Assembly (NCBI RefSeq): GCF_963667735.1
Contig: NZ_OY763919.1
Location: 2,109,539-2,173,538, forward strand
DNA from: an uncultured Methanoregula sp.
GTDB lineage: Archaea > Halobacteriota > Methanomicrobia > Methanomicrobiales > Methanospirillaceae
Reading direction: 5' to 3'
Length of the DNA: 64,000 nucleotides
The notes under the pieces are model-generated. The model searched no databases and was not told the DNA's origin. It worked only from the letters and a program-made list of their open reading frames with translations. Position 1 is the stretch's first letter; each line of letters opens with the position of its first letter. Both the position numbers and the translations under genes were made by a program. This document shows, in pieces, positions 8,275 to 17,845 of the stretch.

Positions 8275-9147
8275 TCAGGAAGCGAGCCGGAGCCGGTCAT
8301 CCTTCTGGACAATGAAGCCGTCCCGTTCAAGTCCGGTAAGTATCTTTGCCATACGGTCCGGCTCTTCCGAAAACAACCCGAGGATCTCCTCCCGGGTTTT
8401 GCCATTCCCGGCAAGGAGCTGCCGGAGGATCTCGCCCCGGATCTTCCGGTCCGATCCGTCGAACGGCGATTGTTTTGCATAATGCACGCTGCGCCGGTTC
8501 GGGTTCGGGACTGTCTTCTTGAGAACGGTCCCGATATCCATGAGAGCCCAATACCATATCCGGGAGTTTTCTTCAGGAAGTGCCCGCTCCACGAGCGGGA
8601 GGATCTCGGCATCGCGGACGGTTGCGGAGTCCGAGAAGAAATAATGGATGAAGACCCGGCGGATGTTGGTCTCGATGAAGATGACCGGGAGATTGAACGC
8701 AAATGCGCAGATGGAAGAGGCGGTTGCATGCCCAATTCCCGGAAATGTTGCAAGAATTTCAGGATCAGCGGGAAGTATGCCGCCGTACTCCTCCATAATC
8801 CGGAGAGCGCATTTCTGGAGTGCGATGGCCCGGCGGTTGTATCCCATGCCCTGCCAGTGTGCAAGAACCTCGGGAAGGGATGCTTTGGCAAGAGCGGAAA
8901 AATCCGGAAAGGCGGAAATAAATTCCGGGTACTTCACCATCACCCGCTCCACCTGGGTCTGCTGGAGCATGATCTCGGAGACGAGGATCCGGTAGGGATC
9001 GGCAGTCTCCCGCCAGGGCATAGGGCGGCCATGGCTGTTGTAGTGATCGAGCACCATCTGCCGGAACCGTGCGATCCCCTCGTCGGTTGAATCATAAACC
9101 GGTGAATCGGAAGCGGTCTCCAGTTTTGCCTGGCTGGATCTGTTCAT
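8275..9147 (-). CDS. MutY-like A/G-specific adenine DNA glycosylase, no Fe-S motif
   Basis: About 290 residues from ATG 9147; a longer frame to 9300 adds a non-conserved tail. It belongs to the HhH-GPD superfamily: RPMPWRETADPYRILVSEIMLQQTQVERV (MutY-like, with the catalytic Glu in SEIMLQQTQ), GMGYNRRAI and the helix-hairpin-helix FPGIGHATASSICAFAF. Where MutY has D-G-N-V it reads FIETNIRRVF, so the usual catalytic Asp is replaced by Glu. The four cysteines that ligate the 4Fe-4S cluster are absent from the C-terminal part, where a small winged-helix-like tail is found instead. It probably removes a mispaired or damaged base, but the substrate is unproven. Confidence 0.82.
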   Translation of the reverse strand: MNRSSQAKLETASDSPVYDSTDEGIARFRQMVLDHYNSHGRPMPWRETADPYRILVSEIMLQQTQVERVMVKYPEFISAFPDFSALAKASLPEVLAHWQGMGYNRRAIALQKCALRIMEEYGGILPADPEILATFPGIGHATASSICAFAFNLPVIFIETNIRRVFIHYFFSDSATVRDAEILPLVERALPEENSRIWYWALMDIGTVLKKTVPNPNRRSVHYAKQSPFDGSDRKIRGEILRQLLAGNGKTREEILGLFSEEPDRMAKILTGLERDGFIVQKDDRLRLAS

Positions 9148-9581
9148 GGTATGGTCCGTAATGCGGGAATGGTTTCTCCTGAGGTGGATCAACGGGAATG
9201 ATAATGGTTCAGGTGGGGGCAAAGAGGGGGATGACCGTGAATTTATGAGTATCCAGAATAAAATCCTTGAAGGATTATTCTCATTTTTTGGCTTCTGCAA
9301 AATTGCGATGAACGCCGCCGCCCCCGGCAGGAAGCCCCCGCGGCGGACCAGAACCTTTTGGGAGAACCGGCGGACAGAATATCGTCTTTGAGCGGAGTGT
9401 ATTCATTTTGAAGCCGCCGTCGGGCGTTCTCCGGCCGGCGCAGGTCATTGCACGTGCTGGGTATTTGTTTTAAGAAAAATTATCCTCGCGGAAATTTTCT
9501 GAATTGAACGCTGATCATGCCATCTCAGTCAGCATGATTTTTTATTGCGAAAAAATATCGTATCCTCAAAATCTGCTTGTA
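9148..9581. other. Intergenic region with GC-rich inverted repeats
   Basis: 434 bases between the mutY-like gene start and the mutL end, with no convincing gene. It contains an inverted repeat CCGCCGC (9315-9321) / GCGGCGG (9340-9346) that could fold into a hairpin and a second GC-rich stretch near 9411-9440. AT-rich DNA around 9470-9580 is the tail of mutL and contains T-rich signals on the minus strand. Confidence 0.5.
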
Positions 9582-11396
9582 TCAGATCCGCTTGAACATC
9601 CCGTCCAGGTCATCCCGGGTGAACCGGATGATGGTGGGACGGCCATGGGGGCAGGTGAAGGGACTGTCGGTAAGCCGGAGCTGGTCGAGAAGCCGCTGGG
9701 CCTGCTCCCGGGTAAGGACGGTCCCTGCCTTGATCGCCCCCCGGCAGGCAATGATCCGGGTCAGGCGCTCCCTGTTGCTGACCGAGCGGGCTGAATCCGG
9801 ACGGACAAGATCGCTGATGATCTCGTCGATGACCCGGGTCTCCTCGGCCCGGCCGAGAACGATCGGGATTGCCCGGACAAGGAATGTGTCCCTGCCAAAG
9901 TCCTCAAGGACAAATCCTTCCCTGGCAAGCGAAGGCAGGAGGTCGCGGATGACCGCGGCATCCCTGGGCGTGCGGTGGAGCGTGACCGGTGCGATCAGTT
10001 CCTGCGACTGCTGTTCCCTGTCCGAGCGCCGGGTCACCTGCTCGTAGAGGATCCGCTCATGGGCTGCGTGCTGGTCCACGATCAGGAGTTCGCCGGTCTC
10101 GGTCTTTGCAAGGATGTAGATGCCGCCAAACTCGCCGATCACTTCCATCCGGGGAACTTTTGGCTCGGTCTGCCGTGCGGATCCGGTTGGGAGCTCGGTC
10201 TGCCGCAGGCGCTGGTCGCTTGAGAGCGTCCCGGTATGCGAGGATTCGAAGACCCCGGATGGGATTGCAGCATCCTGCGGGTAGCCACCAGCCACCGGAA
10301 TGTCAGGTTCATCATCAACCGCTTCCGTGTCCAGCGGTTCGAAAGCAGGCGCCGGGGACCCGGCGGTCGGGATCAGGTCGTGGCTGAGGAGCGCTGTGTT
10401 GATTGCTTCCCGCACCGCGTCCCGGATCTCGTTCTCGCGGGAGAGGCGGACTTCTTTCTTTGTCGGGTGGACGTTCACATCCACGAGCCCGGTATCGATC
10501 TCAATGGTGAGGAACGCCACCGGTATCCGGTCCTTCGGGAGGAGCGTTCCATATCCCTCCTTTACCGCATTGCTGATGAGCGGGGAGGAGACATACCGCC
10601 GGTTAACGGCGATTACAAGCCGGGAATTGTCCTTCCGTGAGATCGATGGCCGGGCAATGTACCCGCTGATGCTCATGAACGGGAGGGGCAGGTCAACAGG
10701 AATGAGATCCTTTGCAAGTTCGCTTCCATAAATCCTCGTGATGGTGTCGAGCGCCCGGAGCGAGCGGTCGGTCACCAGCTGCTCATTCTTGTTGTAGAAG
10801 AACCGGAACGCGATCTGAGGCCAGGCAAGGCAGATGCCTTCGAGAATCCCGTGGATGTGGGCAAGCTCGGTATTGAGGCTTTTTAGAAACTTTTTCCTGG
10901 CCGGAGTGTTGAAGAATAATTCTTCGACATGGACCGAGGTGCCTTCAGGAGCACCGGTCTCCTGCTGTTCCAGCAGTTTCCCGCCATGGATAAGGATTCG
11001 CGTGCCCGGCCCGGCGCCGCTTCCCCGCGGTTTTGTCACAAGGGTTACCCGGGAGACTGCGGCTATGCTTGCAAGCGCCTCCCCCCGGAAGCCGAGAGTC
11101 TCGATATGGTCGAGATCATCCGCCGATGCGATCTTGCTCGTGGCATGTTCGGTGAACGCGAGCAGGGCATCGGCCGGTGACATGCCGCAGCCGTCGTCGG
11201 CAACCCGGATTCCCGTAATCGCACCTTCGGATGATGCGATCTCGATCCTGATGCTCTGTGCCCCGGCGTCGATGGCGTTCTCGACCAGTTCCTTGACAAC
11301 CGAGGCAGGCCGGTCCACCACCTCACCGGCAGCGATCTTGTTCACGGTAGCCGTATCAAGGATGCGGATGATCCGTAAGGGAGTCTCGTTCTTCAT
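9582..11396 (-). CDS. mutL: DNA mismatch repair protein MutL (endonuclease type)
   Basis: 604 residues. The N-terminal GHKL ATPase has IAAGEVVDRPASVVKELVENAIDAG, DDGCGM and LGFRGEALASIAAVSRV. The C-terminal domain has DQHAAHERILYE, which matches the DQHA(X)2E(X)4E metal-binding endonuclease motif, plus ACRGAIKAG and CPHGRP. It therefore probably nicks DNA itself, as in organisms lacking MutH. A variable linker lies around residues 330-430. It follows mutS with one base between them, so the two form an operon. The set is bacterial-like and most archaea lack it, suggesting old transfer into this lineage. Confidence 0.96.
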   Translation of the reverse strand: MKNETPLRIIRILDTATVNKIAAGEVVDRPASVVKELVENAIDAGAQSIRIEIASSEGAITGIRVADDGCGMSPADALLAFTEHATSKIASADDLDHIETLGFRGEALASIAAVSRVTLVTKPRGSGAGPGTRILIHGGKLLEQQETGAPEGTSVHVEELFFNTPARKKFLKSLNTELAHIHGILEGICLAWPQIAFRFFYNKNEQLVTDRSLRALDTITRIYGSELAKDLIPVDLPLPFMSISGYIARPSISRKDNSRLVIAVNRRYVSSPLISNAVKEGYGTLLPKDRIPVAFLTIEIDTGLVDVNVHPTKKEVRLSRENEIRDAVREAINTALLSHDLIPTAGSPAPAFEPLDTEAVDDEPDIPVAGGYPQDAAIPSGVFESSHTGTLSSDQRLRQTELPTGSARQTEPKVPRMEVIGEFGGIYILAKTETGELLIVDQHAAHERILYEQVTRRSDREQQSQELIAPVTLHRTPRDAAVIRDLLPSLAREGFVLEDFGRDTFLVRAIPIVLGRAEETRVIDEIISDLVRPDSARSVSNRERLTRIIACRGAIKAGTVLTREQAQRLLDQLRLTDSPFTCPHGRPTIIRFTRDDLDGMFKRI

Positions 11397-11397
11397 A

Positions 11398-14082
11398 TCA
11401 GGATCCGTCTTTGAGCGATCGTTTCAGCTCCGCAATCGCAGTCAGCGCCTGGAGCGGGGTCATCTCGTCCGGCTTGAGCCGGTCCAATTCATCGAGCGCC
11501 GGGTGACGGGCGGGGGCCCTGACTTCTTTTGACTCATGGTCGTCCACGAGCAGGATCTGGGTGTAGCGCTGGGGTTTTGCACCGGCAGAAGCCGGGCGGT
11601 TCCTGTCTTCGGAAAGAAGCACCTCGGCCCGTTCGGTCACTTTCTTTGGTATGCCCGCGAGCCGGGCAACATGGATACCATAACTCTTGTCGGTTGCGCC
11701 GGGAATGAGTTTTCGCAGGAAGATCACATCGTCTTTTGTCTCCCGCACCGCGAAGTGGAAATTTTTGACCCGCTTCAGGCTCTCTTCCATTGCGATGAGT
11801 TCGTGGAAGTGCGTGGCAAAGAGCGTCTTTGGCCCGGTAGCGGATTTCCCGTGCAGGAATTCGAGAACCGCCTTTGCAATCGAACTCCCGTCCGCCGTGC
11901 TCGTTCCCCGCCCGATCTCGTCGAGAATGACGAGGCTCTTCGAAGTTACGTTGTTGAGGATGTTGGCCAGTTCGAGCATCTCGACAAAGAATGTGCTCTG
12001 GCCGCTTGCGAGATCGTCGAAGGCGCCGACCCGGGTGAAGATCCGGTCAAGTATCCCGATGCTCGCGTGCCGGGCCGGAACAAAACTGCCCGCCTGGGCC
12101 ATGATGCAGATGAGGGCGACCGAGCGCATGTAGGTGGATTTGCCGGCCATGTTGGCGCCGGTGATGATCATGATCTGGGTGCCGCTGCCGGACAACTCGG
12201 CATCGTTGGGGACAAAGCCGCCGGAAACCCCTTCTTCCACCACGGGATGCCGGCCATCGCGGATGACCAGCGTGTCGGAATCATTGAGCTGGGGCCTTAC
12301 GTAATCCCGTTTCTGTGCCACTTCGGCAAGGGCTGCCGAGACATCGAGTACGGCTATGCTCGCGGCAATGATCTGGAGGGAGGTTATCTCCTCTTTGAGT
12401 TCTGCGATGAGCCCGGTGTAGAGTTCCCGTTCCAGGGTGATGACGCGTTCATCCGCATTGGTTATGAGCGCCTCCTTTTCCCGCAGTTCGGGAATGGTGA
12501 ACCGTTCGCCGGTTGCGGTGGTCTGCCTCCGCTCGTAGCGGGCGGGAACGAGCGCAAGATTGGGCTTGGTCACATCGATGTAGTAACCGAAGATCCGGTT
12601 GTACGCGATTTTTAAGGACTTGATCCCGGTCTTCTCCCGCTCGGAGGTCTGGAGCTCAACGATCCAGTCTTTCCCCGAGTGGAGCACGCCCCTTATATCG
12701 TCGAGTTCCCCGGAATACCCGGCCCGGATCACGCCGCCGTTCCGGGCAATGGCCGGGGGATCGTCCACAATGGCCCGCCGGATGAGATCGACCGTCTGCG
12801 GCTTTTCGGCGATGCCGGATACTGCCGCCGAAAGCAGCGAAGGGAGGGGTGAGTCCTTGTCCGCATTACTGTTAATGAGGCTGCGAAGCTCCGGAAGGGT
12901 TGCAAGGGAGTCGGCCAGCGCGAGGAGATCGCGGGGGCCGGCATTCCCGTACGCGATCCGGGCCGCGATCCGCTCGATGTCAGCACAGCGATCCAGGGCA
13001 TCCATGATCGAGATGCGCAGGGTGGTCCTGCCGGCCAGGTACTCGACAGCATCGAGCCGACGGTTGGTCTCCCCGATATCCGTGAGCGGGCGGCAGATCT
13101 GCCTGCCCATGAGACGGCTTCCCATCGGGGTCCGGGTCAGGTCCAGGGACGAGACGAGCGTTGCACCTTTGGAGCCGCCACGGATACTCTCCCTGATCTC
13201 AAGATTGCGTAGCGTGATGGCGTCCAGCATCATGCTCTCCTGGCTTGTCCGCATCGAGAGGCTGCTGATGTGCGCGAGATCCGAGAACTGCGTCTCCTTG
13301 GCGTACGAGAGAGCTGCACCGGCCGCGCCGATCGCTGGAGGGCAGTCGTCGCACCCGTATCCTGCAAGGGAGGCTACCCGGAAGTGCTCAAGGAGCGTGC
13401 GGCGGGCTAATCCCTCTGAGAATACTGCGTCCGCAAACGGGGTGACAACAACGCCCCGGTCTTCGAGCCGGTCTTTGAGCTCCGGCCCGGAACTTGCCGG
13501 GACAATGCATTCAGCCGGCCGGTAGCGGGCGATCTCGGAGAGGAGGTTTGCAAGATGCTCGTCATGGTCGATCCGGGATACGAAGAATTCTCCCGTGGAG
13601 ATGTCGAGGAGGGCAATGCCCCATTCCCCGGCTTTTGCATCCGGGCAGATTGCCATGAGATAGGTTGCCGCAGACGAGGAGAGCATGGAGGAGTCGATCA
13701 CGGTGCCGGGCGTAATCACCCGCACAATCTCCCGCTTCACGATCCCTTTCGCGGTTTTGGGATCTTCCACCTGGTCGCAGACAGCAACCCGGTAGCCCTT
13801 TCCCACCAGTTTTGCAATGTACCCGTCCGCGGCATGGTACGGGACGCCGGCAAGCGGGGTCCGGTTGTCTGCGCTCTTCGAGCGGGAGGTGAGGACAATC
13901 TCAAGTTCTCGGGAGACGAGTTCGGCGTCTTCGTTGAACGTCTCGTAGAAGTCACCGATCCGGAAGAAGACGATCGTGTCGGGATACTTCACCTTGAGTT
14001 CCAGGTACTGCTTCATGACCGGTGTCAGGCGCACGCCGTTCTCCGGCTCATCCGCAGGTTTCTGGATCGGATCGCTTGCCAT
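11398..14082 (-). CDS. mutS: DNA mismatch repair protein MutS
   Basis: 894 residues, the normal length for MutS1. The mismatch-reading motif FFRIGDFYETF (Phe-x-Glu) is at residues 39-49. The ATPase has Walker A GANMAGKSTYMR, DEIGRGTSTADG and FATHFHEL. The domain order mismatch-connector-core-clamp-ATPase is intact. The C-terminal tail ends with a helical segment (LDRLKPDEMTPLQALTAIAELKRSL) used for tetramerisation in bacterial homologues. Start ATG 14082 gives a short leader before the conserved LTPVMKQYLELK. Confidence 0.97.
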   Translation of the reverse strand: MASDPIQKPADEPENGVRLTPVMKQYLELKVKYPDTIVFFRIGDFYETFNEDAELVSRELEIVLTSRSKSADNRTPLAGVPYHAADGYIAKLVGKGYRVAVCDQVEDPKTAKGIVKREIVRVITPGTVIDSSMLSSSAATYLMAICPDAKAGEWGIALLDISTGEFFVSRIDHDEHLANLLSEIARYRPAECIVPASSGPELKDRLEDRGVVVTPFADAVFSEGLARRTLLEHFRVASLAGYGCDDCPPAIGAAGAALSYAKETQFSDLAHISSLSMRTSQESMMLDAITLRNLEIRESIRGGSKGATLVSSLDLTRTPMGSRLMGRQICRPLTDIGETNRRLDAVEYLAGRTTLRISIMDALDRCADIERIAARIAYGNAGPRDLLALADSLATLPELRSLINSNADKDSPLPSLLSAAVSGIAEKPQTVDLIRRAIVDDPPAIARNGGVIRAGYSGELDDIRGVLHSGKDWIVELQTSEREKTGIKSLKIAYNRIFGYYIDVTKPNLALVPARYERRQTTATGERFTIPELREKEALITNADERVITLERELYTGLIAELKEEITSLQIIAASIAVLDVSAALAEVAQKRDYVRPQLNDSDTLVIRDGRHPVVEEGVSGGFVPNDAELSGSGTQIMIITGANMAGKSTYMRSVALICIMAQAGSFVPARHASIGILDRIFTRVGAFDDLASGQSTFFVEMLELANILNNVTSKSLVILDEIGRGTSTADGSSIAKAVLEFLHGKSATGPKTLFATHFHELIAMEESLKRVKNFHFAVRETKDDVIFLRKLIPGATDKSYGIHVARLAGIPKKVTERAEVLLSEDRNRPASAGAKPQRYTQILLVDDHESKEVRAPARHPALDELDRLKPDEMTPLQALTAIAELKRSLKDGS

Positions 14083-14137
14083 GGGTGCAGAAATGTAGCC
14101 CTCCTGACCAATTAATACCGATCAGATCGACCCTGCC

Positions 14138-14866
14138 TCAGGTGACCCGGGCCCAGATATAATACAGGATGAGCGGGAGCGAGCAGATGAGCGCGATGAA
14201 GCCAAAAGCAAGGCCTAGGGAGAAGCCGGCACCAAGGATGCCGGTTATGTACTCAAGGGCCGTCGTTGCCCACGGGATATTACCGGCAATGATGAGCGTG
14301 CCAAAAAGCGCGAGGAGGAAAATTCCCAGGCTCGCGTTTTTGAGATCCTGGAAGCTCGGGGCAACCGAGAGGACGATGCTCGTTGTCAGGTACAGGTAGA
14401 TAATGAACCAGCCGTTCTGGACTGCTATGAGATTTTTATCAAAGATCTGGAGGATCACATACACAGCCTGCACCTGGGTGCCGGCGGTAAAAACCGTTTC
14501 AGGAAATGGGAAGAACCGGCAGCCCAGGTACGTTCCAAAACACCAGGTTATAACGGACAAGACGAGCGGAAGACAGAAGAGCGGGGCCGTTGAGATGACA
14601 ACATCCCCGAGCCATGGAAGGACCGGCCGGTTATAGGTGACCGAACCCCCCTCCCGGGAGAAGAGAACTACTTTCTGGATTTTAGCCCCGGTGATGAGGC
14701 AGCCGAGGATATGGGCGCATTCATGGAGGATGACGCCCGGGGCCCGGATGATATAATAGATCTCCCGGACGGGCGTTACCGCAGCCCAGAGCCGGTCGAG
14801 CGCAAGCGAGAGGAGCACGAGCAGGATGCCGGCCGCGATGACGATGATGAACGATTCTGGCTGCAT
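14138..14866 (-). CDS. M50-like integral membrane zinc metalloprotease
   Basis: About 242 residues with roughly six hydrophobic segments. The motif APGVILHECAHILGCLITG around residue 48 is an HExxH zinc site (HECAH) in a membrane helix, as in M50B-type intramembrane proteases. Start ATG 14866 precedes the first hydrophobic helix; an ATG at 14908 is an alternative. The far upstream frame to 15376 overlaps the divergent gene and is not coding. The substrate is unknown. It lies in the same direction as mutSL but upstream of them by 55 bases. Confidence 0.72.
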   Translation of the reverse strand: MQPESFIIVIAAGILLVLLSLALDRLWAAVTPVREIYYIIRAPGVILHECAHILGCLITGAKIQKVVLFSREGGSVTYNRPVLPWLGDVVISTAPLFCLPLVLSVITWCFGTYLGCRFFPFPETVFTAGTQVQAVYVILQIFDKNLIAVQNGWFIIYLYLTTSIVLSVAPSFQDLKNASLGIFLLALFGTLIIAGNIPWATTALEYITGILGAGFSLGLAFGFIALICSLPLILYYIWARVT

Positions 14867-15028
14867 GGATCGGCAAATACCTATGATGGATGGAACGCTT
14901 TCCTGCATAAACACAGCGGGATCCGGTGATCCGTATTGATTCTCCCGTGATTGTCTGAGAACCGGCTGTCCTCCTGATATCCTGCCGCATCTGAAAGCCT
15001 CATCATCCCGTACTGCCAATGACCACGT

Positions 15029-17143
15029 ATGCCCCCGGCACATTCGCCTGCTCACGAGAATGGTCATCCGCCACCGGCCAACCGTCTCATCAGCGAGATG
15101 AGCCCGTACCTTCTCCAGCATGCGCATAACCCGGTCGACTGGTACCCGTGGGGCGAGGAAGCGTTCCTGCGGGCAGCCCGGGAGAACAAACCGGTATTTC
15201 TCTCGATTGGCTATGCCACCTGCCACTGGTGCCATGTGATGGCGCACGAATCGTTTGAGAATCCCGCCATAGCTGCGATCCTCAACCGGGATTACGTCTG
15301 CATCAAAGTGGACCGCGAAGAGCGGCCGGATATCGACAGCATCTATATGGGTGTCTGCCAGCTGATGACCGGGCACGGCGGGTGGCCGCTCTCGGTCTTC
15401 CTGATGCCGGATAAGAAACCGTTCTTTGCAGGAACCTATTATCCGCCAACAGGACGGTTCGGCATGACCGGTTTTTCGGATCTTCTAAGCAGCATCACCC
15501 GGCTCTGGACCGGTCAGCGCGAAACACTCCTCTCATCTGCAGATAAGATCCTGTCAGCGCTCGAATCCCGGGAGGATGGACAGCAGGCTGCCGATCTTGT
15601 TGATCCATCGCTCATCGATGCAGGCTACACCGCCCTTGCGGCAGCGTTCGATCCGGTCAACGGCGGGTTTGGCAGGGCCCCGAAATTCCCCACCCCACCC
15701 ATGCTCCTCTTCCTCCTCCGCTATCACAAGCGGACGAAGAATAATGCTGCACTCCGGATGGCAGAGACGACCCTTAAGGCTATGCGCAGGGGCGGCATCT
15801 GCGATCAACTGGGCGGGGGATTCCACCGGTACTCGGTGGATGAGCGCTGGCTCGTTCCCCATTTCGAGAAGATGCTGTACGACCAGGCGCTCCTTCTCAT
15901 GGTCTATACGGAAGCAGCTCTTCTTACCAGAGACCCGTTGTACCGGCGGACTGCTGAAGAGATCACCGGGTACATCCTTGAAGAACTCGCGGATGGGGAT
16001 GGGGCGTTCATCTCCGCAGAAGATGCCGACAGCCCGGGCGGGGAAGGTGCCTTCTATCTCTGGACCTCCGATGAAATTATCTCAGTTCTCGGTGAAGAGG
16101 ATGCACGGCTGGCCCTGCAGGTTTATCCTCTGGTAATACCGGGAGATCCAGCGGGAAACGTTCACAGCGCAAAAGCCGGTATACTCACCCTGGCCGCGGA
16201 GCGGTTGCCGGGTACAGCTGGCCCGGACCTCCGGAAGATCGAATCGATCCGGTCCCGGCTTCTTGCTGCCCGGGCGAAAAGAGACCGGCCGTCCCGGGAT
16301 ACCAAGATCCTTGCGGACAACAACGGTCTCTGCATCGCGGCCCTTGCCATGACATACCGGGCTTTTGGCAAAAGATCCGCTCTTGACGCAGCCGGGCGGG
16401 CCATGACCCTGATACTCACCCGGATGCGGATGCCGGACGGGGGCCTCTTCCACCGGTACCGGGATGGGGAGGCGGCCATTTCCGGGTTCGCCGATGACTA
16501 TGCCAATGTGATCCGGGCGCTTCTGGAACTGTACCTGTCGGATTTCAACCTCTCGTGGCTTCGCGAGGCGATCGGCTTCGAGCGGTATTTCAGGGAGCAT
16601 TTCCTGGATGAAAAACAGGGAAATTTCTTCTCAACCGCAGACAATGCAGAGCGCCTTCTCATCCGTAAAAAAGAATTTTACGACGGGGTTGTCCCATCGT
16701 CCAACTCTGCGATGCTTGGAAATCTTGCAATCCTCTCCCTGTTGACCGGAAACCCGGAATATGAGAAGCGTGCAGATGAGCTGGCCCGGTCCTTTGCCGG
16801 GGTTGCGAGGCCGGCACCATCTGCCTACACGGGATTCCTGTCAGCCCTGGATCTCCTCGTGAGCCCTTCAACGGTTGTAGCCATTGCAGGATCCCAGCCT
16901 TGGAACCTGGAACTTCCCATGGTCCATGAACTCAGACAGCACTATCTCCCGTCCGTTTTTGTCATCCGGTGCCCGGATCCTGAACCGGATCTGACCCGCA
17001 CCCGCGATGAGCTCATGCCCTTCCTGCGGGATCTTGCACCGATCAATGGAAAAGACGCAGCATATGTCTGCACCGGGCACCGCTGCTCCCTTCCCGTGAC
17101 CGGGATAAAAGACGTGCTTGGTCTGCTGGGGGAGAGTGAATGA
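15029..17143 (+). CDS. DUF255 thioredoxin-fold protein (YyaL/SPATA20 family)
   Basis: 704 residues, typical family length. The N-terminal thioredoxin-like domain has the signature [18 protein letters not shown] and [17 protein letters not shown], with a CHWCH active-site-like motif. The remainder is an alpha/alpha barrel similar to N-acylglucosamine epimerases ([41 protein letters not shown]). It is cytoplasmic, and the exact reaction of this widespread family is not established. It is divergent from the M50-like gene. Confidence 0.92.
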   Translation: MPPAHSPAHENGHPPPANRLISEMSPYLLQHAHNPVDWYPWGEEAFLRAARENKPVFLSIGYATCHWCHVMAHESFENPAIAAILNRDYVCIKVDREERPDIDSIYMGVCQLMTGHGGWPLSVFLMPDKKPFFAGTYYPPTGRFGMTGFSDLLSSITRLWTGQRETLLSSADKILSALESREDGQQAADLVDPSLIDAGYTALAAAFDPVNGGFGRAPKFPTPPMLLFLLRYHKRTKNNAALRMAETTLKAMRRGGICDQLGGGFHRYSVDERWLVPHFEKMLYDQALLLMVYTEAALLTRDPLYRRTAEEITGYILEELADGDGAFISAEDADSPGGEGAFYLWTSDEIISVLGEEDARLALQVYPLVIPGDPAGNVHSAKAGILTLAAERLPGTAGPDLRKIESIRSRLLAARAKRDRPSRDTKILADNNGLCIAALAMTYRAFGKRSALDAAGRAMTLILTRMRMPDGGLFHRYRDGEAAISGFADDYANVIRALLELYLSDFNLSWLREAIGFERYFREHFLDEKQGNFFSTADNAERLLIRKKEFYDGVVPSSNSAMLGNLAILSLLTGNPEYEKRADELARSFAGVARPAPSAYTGFLSALDLLVSPSTVVAIAGSQPWNLELPMVHELRQHYLPSVFVIRCPDPEPDLTRTRDELMPFLRDLAPINGKDAAYVCTGHRCSLPVTGIKDVLGLLGESE

Positions 17144-17293
17144 GGATTTGATCCTTCCGTATCCCTTCCTGGTAATTGATACGTTATGCCCTGTCGGTCC
17201 GGAATTATCCCTGCCGCGTGACCCGGATGGAACAGACCCCGGCATGAAAAACTGCAGTCCGTACGGGTATGTAACAACAAAAAATAAGAAAGG

Positions 17294-17770
17294 TCAGAGA
17301 TTCTTGAGCGCAACCAGGTCCTTGACACCGACCAGTTTCCAGACAAGGGAGCGCTCCTCTTCTGCAATCGCCACCGGGGCATCGGTAGGGGAATGGCCGA
17401 GCGCGGCAAGGATGTTACACGAGAGATTCCGCTCAACGATCAGGTCCACGAACTTCTCCCGGATGATCTTCTTCTCAATGGAATCCTGCACTTCCTCAAG
17501 ATATCCCTGGAGGGTGACAAACGTATAGGAGGAGAGGTCTTTGGTGTACTTCTCTATCTCCACCGATACATACGGGCTCTTACGGAAATATTCGAGTTTT
17601 TTCCCGTACTTGGTTGAGAGGAAGTACATGAACGAGCCGTCGAAGACATAGAGGAACGGGGCGATGTACGGGTACTTCTCACCCTGGAACGCGATCCGGC
17701 AGACGTAGCCTTTCTCAATCAGCTTATCGTATTCCTGTTTTTCCATCCGCGGGATCTTGATGATCTCCAT
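17294..17770 (-). CDS. Pyridoxamine 5'-phosphate oxidase-like flavin-binding protein
   Basis: 158 residues with the split-barrel FMN-binding pattern: RIPRMEKQEYDKLIEKGYVCRIAF, YPYIAPFLYVFDGSFMYF, GKKLEYFRKSPYVSVEIEK and a strand FVTLQGYLEEV. The family binds FMN or F420 and includes nitroimidazole reductases and heme-related proteins; the substrate here cannot be told. A T-tract on the minus strand just after the stop (A-rich on + at 17274-17290) probably terminates it. Confidence 0.78.
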   Translation of the reverse strand: MEIIKIPRMEKQEYDKLIEKGYVCRIAFQGEKYPYIAPFLYVFDGSFMYFLSTKYGKKLEYFRKSPYVSVEIEKYTKDLSSYTFVTLQGYLEEVQDSIEKKIIREKFVDLIVERNLSCNILAALGHSPTDAPVAIAEEERSLVWKLVGVKDLVALKNL

Positions 17771-17845
17771 ACAATCACAACAATCTGCATGACCAATAGA
17801 ACCAGATAAACCTTGTTAAATTCTGCTAAAAAACGGGAAAATATA

